Shown: in pieces, positions 7,798 through 17,710 of the stretch | Numbering within the stretch: the first letter of the stretch is position 1 | How the letters are laid out: each line of letters begins with the position of its first letter | From: Enterovibrio calviensis DSM 14347 | GTDB lineage: Bacteria > Pseudomonadota > Gammaproteobacteria > Enterobacterales > Vibrionaceae | Length of the DNA stretch: 64,000 bases | Reading direction: 5' to 3' | NCBI RefSeq assembly: GCF_000621165.1 | Contig: NZ_JHZA01000011.1 | Location: 62,001 to 126,000 of the forward strand | The notes under the pieces: generated by a model | Seen by the model: only the letters and a program-made list of their open reading frames with translations | The model's database searches: none | What the model was told of the DNA's origin: nothing | Program-made: the position numbers and the translations under genes

Positions 7798-10434
7798 GTG
7801 AGCGATAAGCAGCAGGCACTAGAACAAGAACTGGCAGCGCTGAAAACCGAAAACGCCCGTCAAAAAAAGATGATTGATGCGTTGGTTCGTCGCGTTGAAC
7901 AAGGCGGAAGCGGCCAGCTTGATGCTTGGGGTGCCTTCCAGCACTCGGTAGTATTAGCCGATCAGGTGCGCGAAAAAACCGATGAGCTGAATCATGCGCT
8001 GCAATCCATTGAGTCCGCAAACCGCCAATTGTCCCAAGCCAAATCACAGGCTGAAAAAGCGCATCAGCGTTTCATTGATGCCATTGAATCGATTTCTGAC
8101 GGCTTTGCTTTGTACGATCCCAACCGTGAGTTGGTCTATTCCAATAGCCATTTTCAGCGCTATTGGCGCGACAATGCCATTTCGCTGAATACCCCCGCTC
8201 TTACGCCAGAAAAAATTCGCAGGCTCGCCGAAGAGCATGGATTGATCGTGCGTGAAGTGAGTGAAAACCACAATGGGAATACCATCAAGCTGCATGACGA
8301 TCGCTGGCTGCAAATCAAAGAGCGAGAAACCAGCGATGGCGGGATGGTGATGCTCTACTCTGACGTGACGCAGTTAAAGTTGGCCGAAACTGCGCGCTTT
8401 GAAGCGGCGATGGCAGAGAAAAGCCGTGTCTTGCAAAACATGGTCGATAACTTATCTCAGGGTGTGCTCATGGTGAGTCATACCGGTGATATTCAAGTGT
8501 TCAATCAGCGCTTTTTGGCTATGACAGGCTTCGACCAATCTCAGTTAAATGGCGCGCATATCGAAGCCTTAACGGCGGATTCTCCCATGACGTTGTGGCG
8601 CATTGGATTAGGTGGAACACACCCACCTGAAGGGATCCGTGTGCAAACTTTGTCGGACGGTCGGGTTATTGAAGTGCGCAGTCACGCCATGGACGATGAC
8701 GGATACGTTAATACTTACACAGACATTACGCAGCGCTACCTTGATGCGAAAGAGCTACGTGAAACCGAGCAATGGCTGAGGTTGATCACTGACAATGTGC
8801 CCGCTTTGATTGCTTATGTGGGAGACGATCTTCGTTATCAATTCACCAACCGAGCGTATGACCAATGGTATGGCTTCCCGCCGGGTGAGTTGCTTGGACA
8901 GCATATTTCCATTTCTCGAAGCCAATCCAAATTTGCCGCGTTGAAACCGTATGTTGAACGCGCGCTTTCTGGTGAGTCCGTGGTGTTTGAAATAGAGGAA
9001 TATAACGCCAGCGGCGAGGCGCGTTACGTCGTAAAAAGTTATGTGCCGAACCAATCGTCAAGCGGGAAAATTACGGGTTTATTTGTGCTTAATTGGGACA
9101 TTACTGAGCGCCGACAAAATGCGACGAAGTTAGAGCAGGCCTATCAAACCCTTGAACTTCGCGTGCAAGAACGCACGGCACAGCTGCAAACACTTAACAG
9201 CCAGTTGCAGGATGAAGTTGAAGAGCGTCGGGTGATCCAAGAACGCTTGCTAGAAACCAAGAAAGAGGCAGAACGCGCCAATTTATCGAAAACCAAATTT
9301 CTTGCGGCTATCAGCCACGATTTGTTGCAACCGCTTAACGCCGCGCAATTGTATTTGGGATCGTTACTGAGTCATCGCATGTCGCCATCTGCGCGCAAAT
9401 TGGTGAATTCCTTGGCGCATTCCCTCGAAGATGTAGAGTCGTTGATCACCACGCTGGTGGAAATTTCTAAGCTGGATGCGGGCGTGGTCAGGGCGGATAA
9501 ACAGTCATTTCCTGTCAGTGATTTGCTGGACAACATTGCACATGACTTTTCACATGCCGCCGAGCGCAGTCAGGTCGAAGTACGCTACGTGCCAAGTTCC
9601 GCTTACATCTATTCAGATTCACAACTTCTTGCCCGTATTCTTCGTAATCTCATGACCAACGCCTTGCGTTATACGTCTTCTGGAAAAATCTTACTGGGGA
9701 GCCGACGTTGCCGCGATGGGCTTCGCATTGAGGTGCTTGATACGGGAATGGGTATTCCTGAAGATAAGAAGAATGAAATTTTTCAGGAGTTTAAGCGTTT
9801 GAGCACAGGGCATGACCATCACCATACTCAACTGGGCTTAGGGCTTGCCATCGTCGATAAGATTTCCAGTGTATTAGGCCATGCGGTGACGGTTAACTCC
9901 GTTCCCGATGTCGGCTCACGTTTTTCTGTGCTTGTGCCCTATGGTGCGACGGAAGTGACGAGTTCGCGAAACGTTGAATCACTGGTGGCAGATGGCGAAG
10001 TGGCCCTTCAAGGGGCGCGTGTATGGGTGGTCGATAACGACCAAAATATTTGCCGTGCAATGGAAGAGCTTTTGCAGCGTTGGGGGTGTGAAGTGACCAC
10101 TGCCAGTTCGTTGCAGGAACTGCAAATCAGTTGTGACACCGTGCAATGCCCTGTGGAGTTGTTGATCGCGGATTATCACCTCGACAATGAGCTAACGGGG
10201 CTGGCACTGGCAAAATCCATTAACGCGCAACGATTACAGCCTGTCCCAACCGTGATAGTGACCGCTAATCGCAGTGAGGAGCTTCAGCACCATGCGCGAG
10301 ATTGTGGTTACCTCGTGCTGCACAAACCGATATCTCCTATGCGTCTAAAAATGACGATGGTGCATTTGTTGAGTGGCGATCATGCCGACAGCCTGCCATT
10401 GAAAAACACGCCGATAGCATCTCGAAATCGATAA
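7798..10434 (+). CDS. NahK/ErcS'-like hybrid histidine kinase
   Basis: 878 aa with a GTG start that immediately follows the nosP stop codon. Domains in order: N-terminal coiled coil (about 1-90), three PAS domains (about 91-195, 211-310, 325-440), coiled coil (445-490), HisKA with H507 in ISHDLLQP, HATPase with an N-box near residue 614 (LRNLMTNALRY) and the G-boxes DTGMGIPEDK and GLGLAIV, and a receiver from about 739 with phospho-acceptor D792 (LIADYHLD). No transmembrane segment is evident, so it is cytosolic. Probably inhibited or switched by the FIST partner and feeding the LuxR regulator; this is inferred from related systems. Confidence 0.9.
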   Translation: MSDKQQALEQELAALKTENARQKKMIDALVRRVEQGGSGQLDAWGAFQHSVVLADQVREKTDELNHALQSIESANRQLSQAKSQAEKAHQRFIDAIESISDGFALYDPNRELVYSNSHFQRYWRDNAISLNTPALTPEKIRRLAEEHGLIVREVSENHNGNTIKLHDDRWLQIKERETSDGGMVMLYSDVTQLKLAETARFEAAMAEKSRVLQNMVDNLSQGVLMVSHTGDIQVFNQRFLAMTGFDQSQLNGAHIEALTADSPMTLWRIGLGGTHPPEGIRVQTLSDGRVIEVRSHAMDDDGYVNTYTDITQRYLDAKELRETEQWLRLITDNVPALIAYVGDDLRYQFTNRAYDQWYGFPPGELLGQHISISRSQSKFAALKPYVERALSGESVVFEIEEYNASGEARYVVKSYVPNQSSSGKITGLFVLNWDITERRQNATKLEQAYQTLELRVQERTAQLQTLNSQLQDEVEERRVIQERLLETKKEAERANLSKTKFLAAISHDLLQPLNAAQLYLGSLLSHRMSPSARKLVNSLAHSLEDVESLITTLVEISKLDAGVVRADKQSFPVSDLLDNIAHDFSHAAERSQVEVRYVPSSAYIYSDSQLLARILRNLMTNALRYTSSGKILLGSRRCRDGLRIEVLDTGMGIPEDKKNEIFQEFKRLSTGHDHHHTQLGLGLAIVDKISSVLGHAVTVNSVPDVGSRFSVLVPYGATEVTSSRNVESLVADGEVALQGARVWVVDNDQNICRAMEELLQRWGCEVTTASSLQELQISCDTVQCPVELLIADYHLDNELTGLALAKSINAQRLQPVPTVIVTANRSEELQHHARDCGYLVLHKPISPMRLKMTMVHLLSGDHADSLPLKNTPIASRNR

Positions 10435-10514
10435 TCTGACCTGTGGCACATCCAAGTCTGGGCGACTATGCTTTTAAGTATTCCCCTCTGTTTGTGCGTG
10501 AACAGGAAGATGCA

Positions 10515-10745
10515 ATGACAAAATCAGAACTTCGTTCTCTCTACACTCAGGAAATGCTGGTTGAAGCGGTGGTTGAGCCGTCGTTATCTCGCGATGGATG
10601 GATTGTCGAATTCCGCCATGCGAGAGGCGGACTTGTGCCGCTGACGGACGGTAATGGCTTAGAGCAGTGCTTTGGCGATGTGGATATCGCCACGGAAAGT
10701 GCGCTGGATATTGGTTTTCATCAAGTGCGTATCGTCGACGTGTAA
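10515..10745 (+). CDS. Small conserved-looking protein, function unknown
   Basis: 76 aa, start ATG at 10515 with AGGA 9 nt upstream. The frame is open from 10443 but the internal ATG has the better ribosome site. The protein is soluble, has no signal peptide and no cysteine-rich motif except one Cys (EQCFGD). It begins 80 bp after the kinase on the same strand and may be co-transcribed. I do not recognise the family. Confidence 0.6.
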   Translation: MTKSELRSLYTQEMLVEAVVEPSLSRDGWIVEFRHARGGLVPLTDGNGLEQCFGDVDIATESALDIGFHQVRIVDV

Positions 10746-11063
10746 TTCGCCCCACACTTTCCGCGTTATCTTGATCTCCTTGCTTCTCGTTCTGGCAAAC
10801 GATGCAAAAATATTCGTTGTTTTCCCCCATGCTGTGCGTTGCGCATGTCTCGTCGAGTCTACTGAATAACGGACTCCCACGATCCTCCCCCTAAAAAAAT
10901 CGACCGTTTTATCCCGTCTATGCGTTTGTGTTTATATGCCTGAATGGTTTGATAGTTCGCAGTGACTCATACTCGCGGTTATAAAACATGCATTTCTATT
11001 CTTTCTAGTTATTACGGCGAATAGCTAATCTATGCTCACGAAATAGAAAAGGAATGTCGTGAC
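10746..11063 (+). promoter_or_regulatory. cysJIH promoter region
   Basis: 318 bp without a gene. TTATTA (11009-11014) and TATGCT (11031-11036), 16 bp apart, form a plausible sigma-70 promoter, and AAAGGA lies just before the cysJ ATG. Two GTTAT half-sites (10978-10982 and 11008-11012) are 30 bp apart, about three helical turns, and could belong to a CysB activator site. Weak matches only. Confidence 0.4.
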
Positions 11064-12887
11064 ATGTTACTCAAGGAACTTTCTGCACTGGCAAGCCCGC
11101 TTAACGATCAGCAGATCGGTCAGCTTCAACAGACCGTGGCCGAATTGTCGCCACAGCAGTTGGCGTGGATTAGCGGTTATTTTTGGGGTTTAAGCCAAAC
11201 ACCTGAAGCAGCAGGTAGCAACCCACAACCACTTGCTCAAGCGGTTGCCACTGCGGCAAAGCCTGCGGGTAAGCTGACTATCATCTATGCCTCTCAAACC
11301 GGTAACGCCAAAGGCGTTGCTGAAGCTTTGGAAGCGAGTGCGAAGGCGGACGGCGTAGATGTCGCATTGTTTTCTGCTGATGATTACAAACCTCGTGATC
11401 TAGCGAAAGAGACGCACGTGATCATCGTGGCTTCGACCAACGGTGAGGGCGAGCCGCCTGATAACGCGATTTCTCTGCACGAATTCCTGCAATCTAAGAA
11501 AGCGCCTAAGCTGGATAGCCTGCAATACGCCGTGATTGGTTTAGGGGATTCAAGCTATGAGTTCTTCTGCCAAACCGGCAAAGATTTTGATGCATTCCTA
11601 TCGAAGCAGGGTGCAAAAGCGATCGTGCCGCGCCTTGATTGTGATGTGGATTACGACGCTGATGCTGAAACTTGGAGCGCAGACGTTCTAGGCAAGGTTA
11701 AAGAAACCATTGGCGGTGGTGCTGACGAAGTGGTTGTTCCGCTTCACGCTGCAACCACAGTCGGTGCGGCATCGGCTTACAACAAGCAGAACCCTTACGC
11801 TGCAGAATTGGTAGCTAACCAGAAAATCACCGGTCGTGACTCTGGCAAAGACGTTCGCCACATCGAAATTGACTTGGGTGAGTCTGGTTTAACATACCAG
11901 CCGGGTGATGCACTGGGTGTTTACTACAGCAACAGCGCAGAGTTGGTTGATGAGATTCTGGCGAAAGTCGGCCTGACGGGCGATGAGAATGTTGAAGTTG
12001 CTGGCGAGTCTTTGTCGCTGCGTAAAGCGCTAACAGACAAGTTTGAAATTACCGCAGCGAACCCACAACAAGTGGCGGCGTATGCTGAGCTTTCAGGCAG
12101 CAAGAAACTGCAGAAACTAGCAGAAGACAAAGACAAGCTTCGCCAATATGCCAACAACACCCAAGTGGTGGATGTGCTCGGCGAGAAGAAAACCAAACTG
12201 ACTGCCGAGCAGTTAGCGGGTCTGCTACGTAAACTGACGCCACGCTTGTATTCCATCGCTTCAAGCCAAGAAGATGTAGGTGAAGAAGTTCACCTAACTG
12301 TCGGTTTGGTTGAGTTTGAAAACGGCGACAACACCCGATTCGGCGGTGCGTCAGGCTTCTTGGCACAGCGTGCTGAAGAGGCGGAATCGGTAAAAGTGTT
12401 TATCGAGCACAACAACAATTTCAAGTTGCCTGCTGACGACAATGCGCCGATTATCATGGTGGGTCCAGGAACCGGTATCGCACCGTTCCGCGCCTTCATG
12501 CAAGAGCGTGATGCTCGTGGCGCAGAAGGTAAAAACTGGTTGTTCTTTGGCGACCGTACCTTCACGCAAGACTTCCTCTACCAAGTGGAATGGCAGAAGT
12601 TCCTAAAAGACGGTTTGTTGACCAAAATTGACCTCGCTTTTAGCCGAGATCAAGCAGAGAAAGAGTACGTTCAGCATAAAATCCTTGAGCAATCTGCTGC
12701 GGTTTGGCAGTGGCTACAAGAGGGTGCATACCTTTACATCTGTGGCGACGCGACCCACATGGCGAAGGATGTCCATGAAGCATTGATTAATGTTGTCGAG
12801 CAGCAAGGTGGAAAAAGCCGAGAAGACGCAGAAAGCTATTTGAATGAACTGCGTAAGGCCAAGCGTTATCAAAAGGATGTGTATTAA
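11064..12887 (+). CDS. cysJ: Sulfite reductase flavoprotein subunit CysJ
   Basis: 607 aa (E. coli about 600). Passes electrons from NADPH through FAD and FMN to CysI. The N-terminal flavodoxin domain has the FMN loop [11 protein letters not shown] (about residues 74-84) and [11 protein letters not shown]. The C-terminal ferredoxin-NADP reductase module has the FAD motif RLYSIASS, the NADPH motif [14 protein letters not shown] and the usual C-terminal KRYQKDVY. The stop overlaps the cysI start by one base, which couples translation of the two subunits. Confidence 0.98.
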   Translation: MLLKELSALASPLNDQQIGQLQQTVAELSPQQLAWISGYFWGLSQTPEAAGSNPQPLAQAVATAAKPAGKLTIIYASQTGNAKGVAEALEASAKADGVDVALFSADDYKPRDLAKETHVIIVASTNGEGEPPDNAISLHEFLQSKKAPKLDSLQYAVIGLGDSSYEFFCQTGKDFDAFLSKQGAKAIVPRLDCDVDYDADAETWSADVLGKVKETIGGGADEVVVPLHAATTVGAASAYNKQNPYAAELVANQKITGRDSGKDVRHIEIDLGESGLTYQPGDALGVYYSNSAELVDEILAKVGLTGDENVEVAGESLSLRKALTDKFEITAANPQQVAAYAELSGSKKLQKLAEDKDKLRQYANNTQVVDVLGEKKTKLTAEQLAGLLRKLTPRLYSIASSQEDVGEEVHLTVGLVEFENGDNTRFGGASGFLAQRAEEAESVKVFIEHNNNFKLPADDNAPIIMVGPGTGIAPFRAFMQERDARGAEGKNWLFFGDRTFTQDFLYQVEWQKFLKDGLLTKIDLAFSRDQAEKEYVQHKILEQSAAVWQWLQEGAYLYICGDATHMAKDVHEALINVVEQQGGKSREDAESYLNELRKAKRYQKDVY

Positions 12888-14605
12888 TGAGTGACAAGCA
12901 AGTTGTGTTGGGCACAGAACTCGGGCCTTTGGCTGATAACGAGCGCCTGAAAAGAGAAAGTAACTTTCTGCGCGGGACCATTGAACAAGATCTTCAAGAC
13001 CGTGTGACGGGTGGATTCACAGCAGATAACTTCCAGCTGATCCGTTTCCACGGCATGTATCAGCAAGATGACCGTGACATTCGCGCCGAGCGCCAAAAGC
13101 AAAAGCTTGAGCCGCTGCAAAACGTCATGCTTCGTGCCCGTATGCCTGGTGGCATTATCTCGCCAGAACAATGGTTGGCGATTGATAAGTTCGCCACTGA
13201 GCACACTATGTACGGCAGTATTCGCCTGACGACACGCCAAACATTCCAGTTTCACGGTGTGTTGAAGCCGAACATTAAATTGATGCACCAAACGCTGAAC
13301 AAGATTGGTATCGACTCCATCGCAACAGCGGGTGACGTGAACCGTAACGTACTGTGTACGACTAACCCTGTTGAATCAGAGCTTCACCAAGAAGCGTATG
13401 AGTGGGCGAAGAAAATCAGTGAGCACCTGCTACCAAAAACACGCGCTTACGCGGAAATTTGGTTAGACGGTGAGAAGGTAGAAGGTCATCAAGACGAAGA
13501 GCCGATTTTGGGTTCAAACTACCTGCCACGTAAATTCAAAACCACGGTGGTTATTCCGCCGCAAAACGACGTTGATGTTCACGCGAATGACCTAAACTTC
13601 ATAGCGATTGCTGATAACGGCAAGCTGGTTGGTTTTAACGTATTGGTTGGCGGTGGCCTTGCCATGACGCACGGCGATACGGCGACCTACCCACGTAAAG
13701 CAGACGACTTAGGCTTTGTGGCACTCGACAAAACCTTGGATGTTGCTGCCGCCGTTGTGACCACACAACGCGATTGGGGTAACCGTTCGAACCGTAAGAA
13801 CGCGAAAACCAAATACACGCTGGATCGCGTCGGTACTGACGTATTCAAAGCGGAAGTGGAAAAACGCGCAGGCATTACGTTTGAAGCGGTTCGTCCATAC
13901 GAATTCACTGACCGTGGCGATCGCATCGGTTGGGCTGAAGGCATTGATGGCAAACACCACTTGGCACTGTTTATCGAAAACGGTCGTCTGTTGGACTACC
14001 CAGGTAAGCCTCTGAAAAGTGGCGTGGCTGAAATTGCGAAGATCCACAAAGGTGACTTCCGCATGACAGCGAACCAAAACCTGATCGTCGCAGGCGTGTC
14101 GAAATCCAACAAAGCGAAGATCGAAAAGATCGCACGTGAGTACGGACTGATCGACGATGGTGTAAGCGAGCAGCGTAAGAACTCCATGGCCTGTGTCGCC
14201 TTCCCAACGTGTCCGTTGGCGATGGCGGAAGCAGAGCGTTTCTTGCCGCAGTTCGTGACTGACGTTGAAGACATTTTGGAAAAGCATGACTTGGAAGGTG
14301 AGCACATCATCTTGCGTGTCACGGGTTGTCCAAATGGCTGTGGTCGCGCCATGCTGGCGGAAATCGGCTTGGTAGGTAAAGCACCGGGTCGCTATAACTT
14401 GCACCTAGGTGGTAACCGCGAAGGTACGCGTGTACCTAAGATGTATAAAGAGAACATCACTGACGCCCAGATCCTAGAAGAGATCGATGCGCTGGTTGGC
14501 CGTTGGGCGACAGAGCGTAACGACGGCGAAGGCTTCGGTGATTTTGTTATCCGCGCTGGCATTATTGCGGAAGTGAAAGTCTCTAAGAGGGATTTCTATG
14601 CCTAA
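12887..14605 (+). CDS. cysI: Sulfite reductase haemoprotein subunit CysI
   Basis: 572 aa. Six-electron reduction of sulfite to sulfide at a coupled sirohaem/4Fe-4S centre. Two ferredoxin-like repeats hold substrate-binding Arg/Lys positions ([13 protein letters not shown]). The cluster cysteines are in [11 protein letters not shown] and, 40 residues on, TGCPNGCGR. The length matches E. coli CysI (570 aa). The gene overlaps cysJ and cysH at its two ends. Confidence 0.98.
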   Translation: MSDKQVVLGTELGPLADNERLKRESNFLRGTIEQDLQDRVTGGFTADNFQLIRFHGMYQQDDRDIRAERQKQKLEPLQNVMLRARMPGGIISPEQWLAIDKFATEHTMYGSIRLTTRQTFQFHGVLKPNIKLMHQTLNKIGIDSIATAGDVNRNVLCTTNPVESELHQEAYEWAKKISEHLLPKTRAYAEIWLDGEKVEGHQDEEPILGSNYLPRKFKTTVVIPPQNDVDVHANDLNFIAIADNGKLVGFNVLVGGGLAMTHGDTATYPRKADDLGFVALDKTLDVAAAVVTTQRDWGNRSNRKNAKTKYTLDRVGTDVFKAEVEKRAGITFEAVRPYEFTDRGDRIGWAEGIDGKHHLALFIENGRLLDYPGKPLKSGVAEIAKIHKGDFRMTANQNLIVAGVSKSNKAKIEKIAREYGLIDDGVSEQRKNSMACVAFPTCPLAMAEAERFLPQFVTDVEDILEKHDLEGEHIILRVTGCPNGCGRAMLAEIGLVGKAPGRYNLHLGGNREGTRVPKMYKENITDAQILEEIDALVGRWATERNDGEGFGDFVIRAGIIAEVKVSKRDFYA

Positions 14606-15359
14606 ATTTCAACTGTCCGATTTGCTTGGCCTGAACAAGGCGCAGCAAATCTTGGAACTGGCGCCAATTAACGCTGAACTGGAAAGCTTGTCAGCACAGG
14701 AGCGGGTTCGGTGGGCGTTGGAAAATCTGCAGGGCGAGTTCGCCCTGTCATCAAGTTTTGGTATTCAGGCTGCTGTCATGCTGCATCTTGTGGTCAAAGA
14801 GAAGCCGGACACGCCGGTTATCTTGACGGACACGGGGTATTTGTTTCCTGAAACCTATCAGTTTATAAATGAGTTAACGAAACAGTTGTCACTGGATTTG
14901 CGCGTCTACCGTGCGGAGCAAAGCTCTGCTTGGCAAGAAGCACAATACGGTAAATTGTGGGAACAAGGTGTTGATGGCATTCAACAATATAATCGCCTCA
15001 ACAAAGTTGAACCAATGCGTCGTGCTTTGGATCAGCTGAACGTCGGGACATGGTTCTCTGGCCTCCGTCGTGACCAATCGAGTTCTCGCCAAACGTTGCC
15101 AATTTTGGGTATTCAAAATGGCGTGTTTAAGTTTTTGCCTGTGATTGATTGGACGAACAAAGACGTGCACTACTACCTAAAAGAGCACGGCTTGCCTTAC
15201 CACCCATTGTGGGATCAAGGTTATGTGTCAGTGGGCGATGTTCACACCACACGTAAACTGGAAGAAGGCATGACGGAAGAAGAGACCCGTTTCTTCGGCC
15301 TCAAACGCGAATGTGGCTTGCATGAAGATGATGTGAGTGGCGATGGTGAAGGGATTTAA
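14598..15359 (+). CDS. cysH: PAPS reductase CysH
   Basis: 253 aa. Thioredoxin-dependent reduction of PAPS to sulfite and PAP. Shows the PP-loop region [15 protein letters not shown], the binding segment [10 protein letters not shown], and the catalytic cysteine in the C-terminal KRECGLH. There is no CC...CxxC cluster motif, so it is the cluster-free PAPS type rather than an APS reductase. The start overlaps the end of cysI by 8 bp. Last gene of cysJIH. Confidence 0.98.
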   Translation: MPKFQLSDLLGLNKAQQILELAPINAELESLSAQERVRWALENLQGEFALSSSFGIQAAVMLHLVVKEKPDTPVILTDTGYLFPETYQFINELTKQLSLDLRVYRAEQSSAWQEAQYGKLWEQGVDGIQQYNRLNKVEPMRRALDQLNVGTWFSGLRRDQSSSRQTLPILGIQNGVFKFLPVIDWTNKDVHYYLKEHGLPYHPLWDQGYVSVGDVHTTRKLEEGMTEEETRFFGLKRECGLHEDDVSGDGEGI

Positions 15360-15410
15360 TCCTTTTAGCGTTTCCTGTTAGGAGCGTTCATTAACGTTTC
15401 CGTTTGCGCA

Positions 15411-15442
15411 AAAAAGTGACGCTATCTAGCGTCACTTTTTTT
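15411..15442. terminator. Terminator between cysH and a small lipoprotein gene
   Basis: GTGACGCTA (15416-15424) pairs with TAGCGTCAC (15427-15435). A-rich and T-rich flanks give T-runs on both strands, so it can end transcription from cysH and from the convergent gene at 15447. Confidence 0.85.
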
Positions 15443-15446
15443 ATGG

Positions 15447-15602
15447 TTAATAGTCACGGAATGTTCGATCCGCATCTTTATAGCACTGTTCTCGGTCAGC
15501 GTTATTGCGGATCTTCGAGCAGTCACTTTCCGCGATTCCACGCCCAATGTCAGCACTGCATGCGCTGAGCAGAAAAGTCAGAAGCAATAGCATCGATTTC
15601 AT
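15447..15602 (-). CDS. Small predicted lipoprotein, 51 aa
   Basis: The start is the ATG at 15602, with AAGGAG 6 nt before it; longer starts lack a ribosome site. A hydrophobic leader (SMLLLLTFLLSAC) ends in the lipobox LSAC. The mature part is about 30 residues, charged, with two cysteines (ESDCSK and REQCYK) that could form a disulfide. Probably anchored to a periplasm-facing membrane. No function recognised. Confidence 0.7.
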   Translation of the reverse strand: MKSMLLLLTFLLSACSADIGRGIAESDCSKIRNNADREQCYKDADRTFRDY

Positions 15603-15650
15603 TGTGTTCTCCTTGTTCATTGCTTGGCGTCGCAATGGGTGCATCGCATG

Positions 15651-16553
15651 TTATGTGGGGGTGTTGATAAGGCCCATTAACGTATTTCTCAGCCATTGAT
15701 TGGCAGGACTGTGCTGATTTCGTTTATGCCAAACGATTTGATGCACCACTTTTTGTGTCTCAAACGGGGGCGATAACACCTGCAACCCAAATCGCTCGGC
15801 ATACTTACCGGCCAGTTTCTCACTGGTCATGGCGACACAATCGCTGTCGCTCACCAACGCCATCATGGACAAAACAGACTCGCACTCGGCGCTGATTTTA
15901 CGTTCTTTCAATATTTCAGTGGTGAAGAAGTCTGCTGCATAAAGATTAGATCGACGAACGCGCAAGGTGATGTGTTTTTCTTGATAGTACTGCGCTTTGC
16001 TGATGGTGCTCTGAACCCTTGGGTGCGTTTTGGCACAAATCAGTTTCATCGACTCTTCAAATAGCGGCACCGAGGCGTATGACTGGCCGTCGACTTTGCC
16101 GATATCAATGGCTAAATCGGCTTTTTGCAGACTCAGCATCTCCAGCATGTCTTCTTCATTTTTAGGGGTAGGGTTGAACTGAATGGCGCAGTTTCCTAGC
16201 AGATCGGAACGCTCAACCAAGGGTTGAAGAATTTGCAGGACGACTTCATTGACCAGCACATTGAATTTGCGATGGTGCTGTGGCGTGAACTGGTTGATGT
16301 TGCCCATGGCTTTCGCCATTTGCTCAAAAGCCGGTGAGATGTCGTTAGCCAGTTGAACCGCTGCCGATGTCGGGCTGATACCGCGTCCTTCCCGCACAAA
16401 CAACTCTACCCCCATTTGCTGTTGTAACCGCTTTAATGCCCCGCTAACACCTGGCTGTGTCATGTTGAGAGCATCCGCAGCCTGCGTGATGGACCGCAGC
16501 CTATAAACATCTAAGAACACAGAAAGCAGGTTCAGGTCGAGCTTGGAATCCAT
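15651..16553 (-). CDS. LysR-family transcriptional regulator
   Basis: 300 aa. The N-terminal winged helix-turn-helix (residues about 6-65, with SITQAADALNMTQPGVS and RLQQQMGVELFVREG) is followed by a LysR substrate-binding domain. Transcribed away from the outer membrane protein gene at 16764, the usual layout for LysR control of a neighbour. The effector is unknown. Confidence 0.9.
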   Translation of the reverse strand: MDSKLDLNLLSVFLDVYRLRSITQAADALNMTQPGVSGALKRLQQQMGVELFVREGRGISPTSAAVQLANDISPAFEQMAKAMGNINQFTPQHHRKFNVLVNEVVLQILQPLVERSDLLGNCAIQFNPTPKNEEDMLEMLSLQKADLAIDIGKVDGQSYASVPLFEESMKLICAKTHPRVQSTISKAQYYQEKHITLRVRRSNLYAADFFTTEILKERKISAECESVLSMMALVSDSDCVAMTSEKLAGKYAERFGLQVLSPPFETQKVVHQIVWHKRNQHSPANQWLRNTLMGLINTPT

Positions 16554-16718
16554 AAACGTCGCGCCTCAATACATAGCTAATGGTTATGTTTTTCATAAAG
16601 TTATCTTTATTCATGCTGATGTGTCAACTCGGTAAGATTTCCTCATCGAAACATCAGCTTCTATTCAGCAAAAAGAGAGGCAATCACCTTGAGCGGTAAC
16701 GCTAAATACAGGTAACAC

Positions 16719-16743
16719 AAAGGGGCGCTCCGTTGGCCCCTTT
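16719..16743 (+). promoter_or_regulatory. Stem-loop just upstream of the outer membrane protein gene
   Basis: AAAGGGGC (16719-16726) pairs perfectly with GCCCCTTT (16736-16743). It ends 20 bp before the ATG at 16764. There is no T-run after the stem beyond TTTAATATTT, so it is either a weak terminator of a short leader transcript or an mRNA 5' structure. Confidence 0.5.
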
Positions 16744-16763
16744 AATATTTCTAGGGAAACGTT

Positions 16764-17537
16764 ATGAAAAAGTCTTCTTATTCTCGCACTCTGGTTCTGG
16801 TTTCTTTGTCGTTGGCTAGCCCGTCTTTGTTGGCGTTAGAGGGCGATGACGCGCTGCAAGATATGTCTGATCCGTTGGCGGTGTACACCCAAGGTGGTGT
16901 GGGCATCACGGACCAAGGGTTAAATTTCAAACTCGGCATGGCCTATGACACGGGCAATCCCGACACCATGGCGATGAACATTCTAGAGCTAAAAGGGTTT
17001 GCTGGGGATTTGCTGCACTTGGATGGCAACGACAGCTTTGATGGTTTGCGCTACCGCCATTTTAGTTTGGATACCACGACGGGCCGAGGCTCACAGCTTG
17101 ATGTGAATTGGGACTTTGAAAGTGACCTTGGCAGTGCGTCTTACAGCTTTATGCAAGCGTTACCGGCAATGGGAGATTTGCAGCTTTACCCACTTGCGGG
17201 CGCGGGGTTGACCGTGACCGACACGGCGGAAATTCGTGGCACCGAAAACCCGGTTGGCAGTGTGGGTTATGCCATACCTTCGACTTACATGGTGGTGGGT
17301 ACCTACGCCAAATACTCGATTAACGAAAACATCTGGCTGAACTACAACCCGATGTACATTAACACTTTGAACAGTAACCACTACATGGCGGATTTGATGG
17401 ATGGTTGGCATCATGACGCGGCGGCCAGCTATCAGCTAAACCCGCGTCAGAATGTACGTCTTTTTGCCAATTACTCTGACAGTGCAGGGACAAGTAGCAG
17501 TGTGGAATGGCGCTTGGAGTTTAATCACCAGTTTTGA
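16764..17537 (+). CDS. Predicted outer-membrane beta-barrel protein
   Basis: 257 aa. Signal peptide with cleavage near LLALEGDD (about residue 24). The rest is rich in alternating polar/hydrophobic strands with aromatic ends and closes with EFNHQF, the terminal Phe typical of BAM substrates. AGGGA lies 6 nt before the start. The neighbouring LysR gene is divergent. I do not recognise a specific family; a small porin or channel is possible. Confidence 0.7.
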   Translation: MKKSSYSRTLVLVSLSLASPSLLALEGDDALQDMSDPLAVYTQGGVGITDQGLNFKLGMAYDTGNPDTMAMNILELKGFAGDLLHLDGNDSFDGLRYRHFSLDTTTGRGSQLDVNWDFESDLGSASYSFMQALPAMGDLQLYPLAGAGLTVTDTAEIRGTENPVGSVGYAIPSTYMVVGTYAKYSINENIWLNYNPMYINTLNSNHYMADLMDGWHHDAAASYQLNPRQNVRLFANYSDSAGTSSSVEWRLEFNHQF

Positions 17538-17650
17538 TGGCGAGAGTTTGGTATCCAGAGAGGTTTGGGTAATTGATTCCTGACAGGATGTCATCGTTAA
17601 ACAGGGATGTTGATACTTGGTTTCTTTATTTCTTCTCGCTCACCTAGCAC

Positions 17651-17697
17651 TTCCTCTTCTTTTTTCTTTTCCTTTTTTCCTCTTTCCCTCTCTTTCC
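17651..17697 (+). repeat. Pure pyrimidine tract, 47 nt
   Basis: 47 consecutive C/T bases lie in the 173-bp gap between the outer membrane protein gene (plus strand) and the DUF2380-like gene (minus strand), which converge here. Surrounding bases from about 17625 are also C/T-rich. No hairpin is associated. Confidence 0.9.
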
Positions 17698-17710
17698 ACC
17701 GATTCAATGA

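Noticed and set aside
13709-14404. 231-codon minus-strand open frame within cysI
   Set aside because: Shadow of the conserved cysI reading frame; composition is not protein-like.
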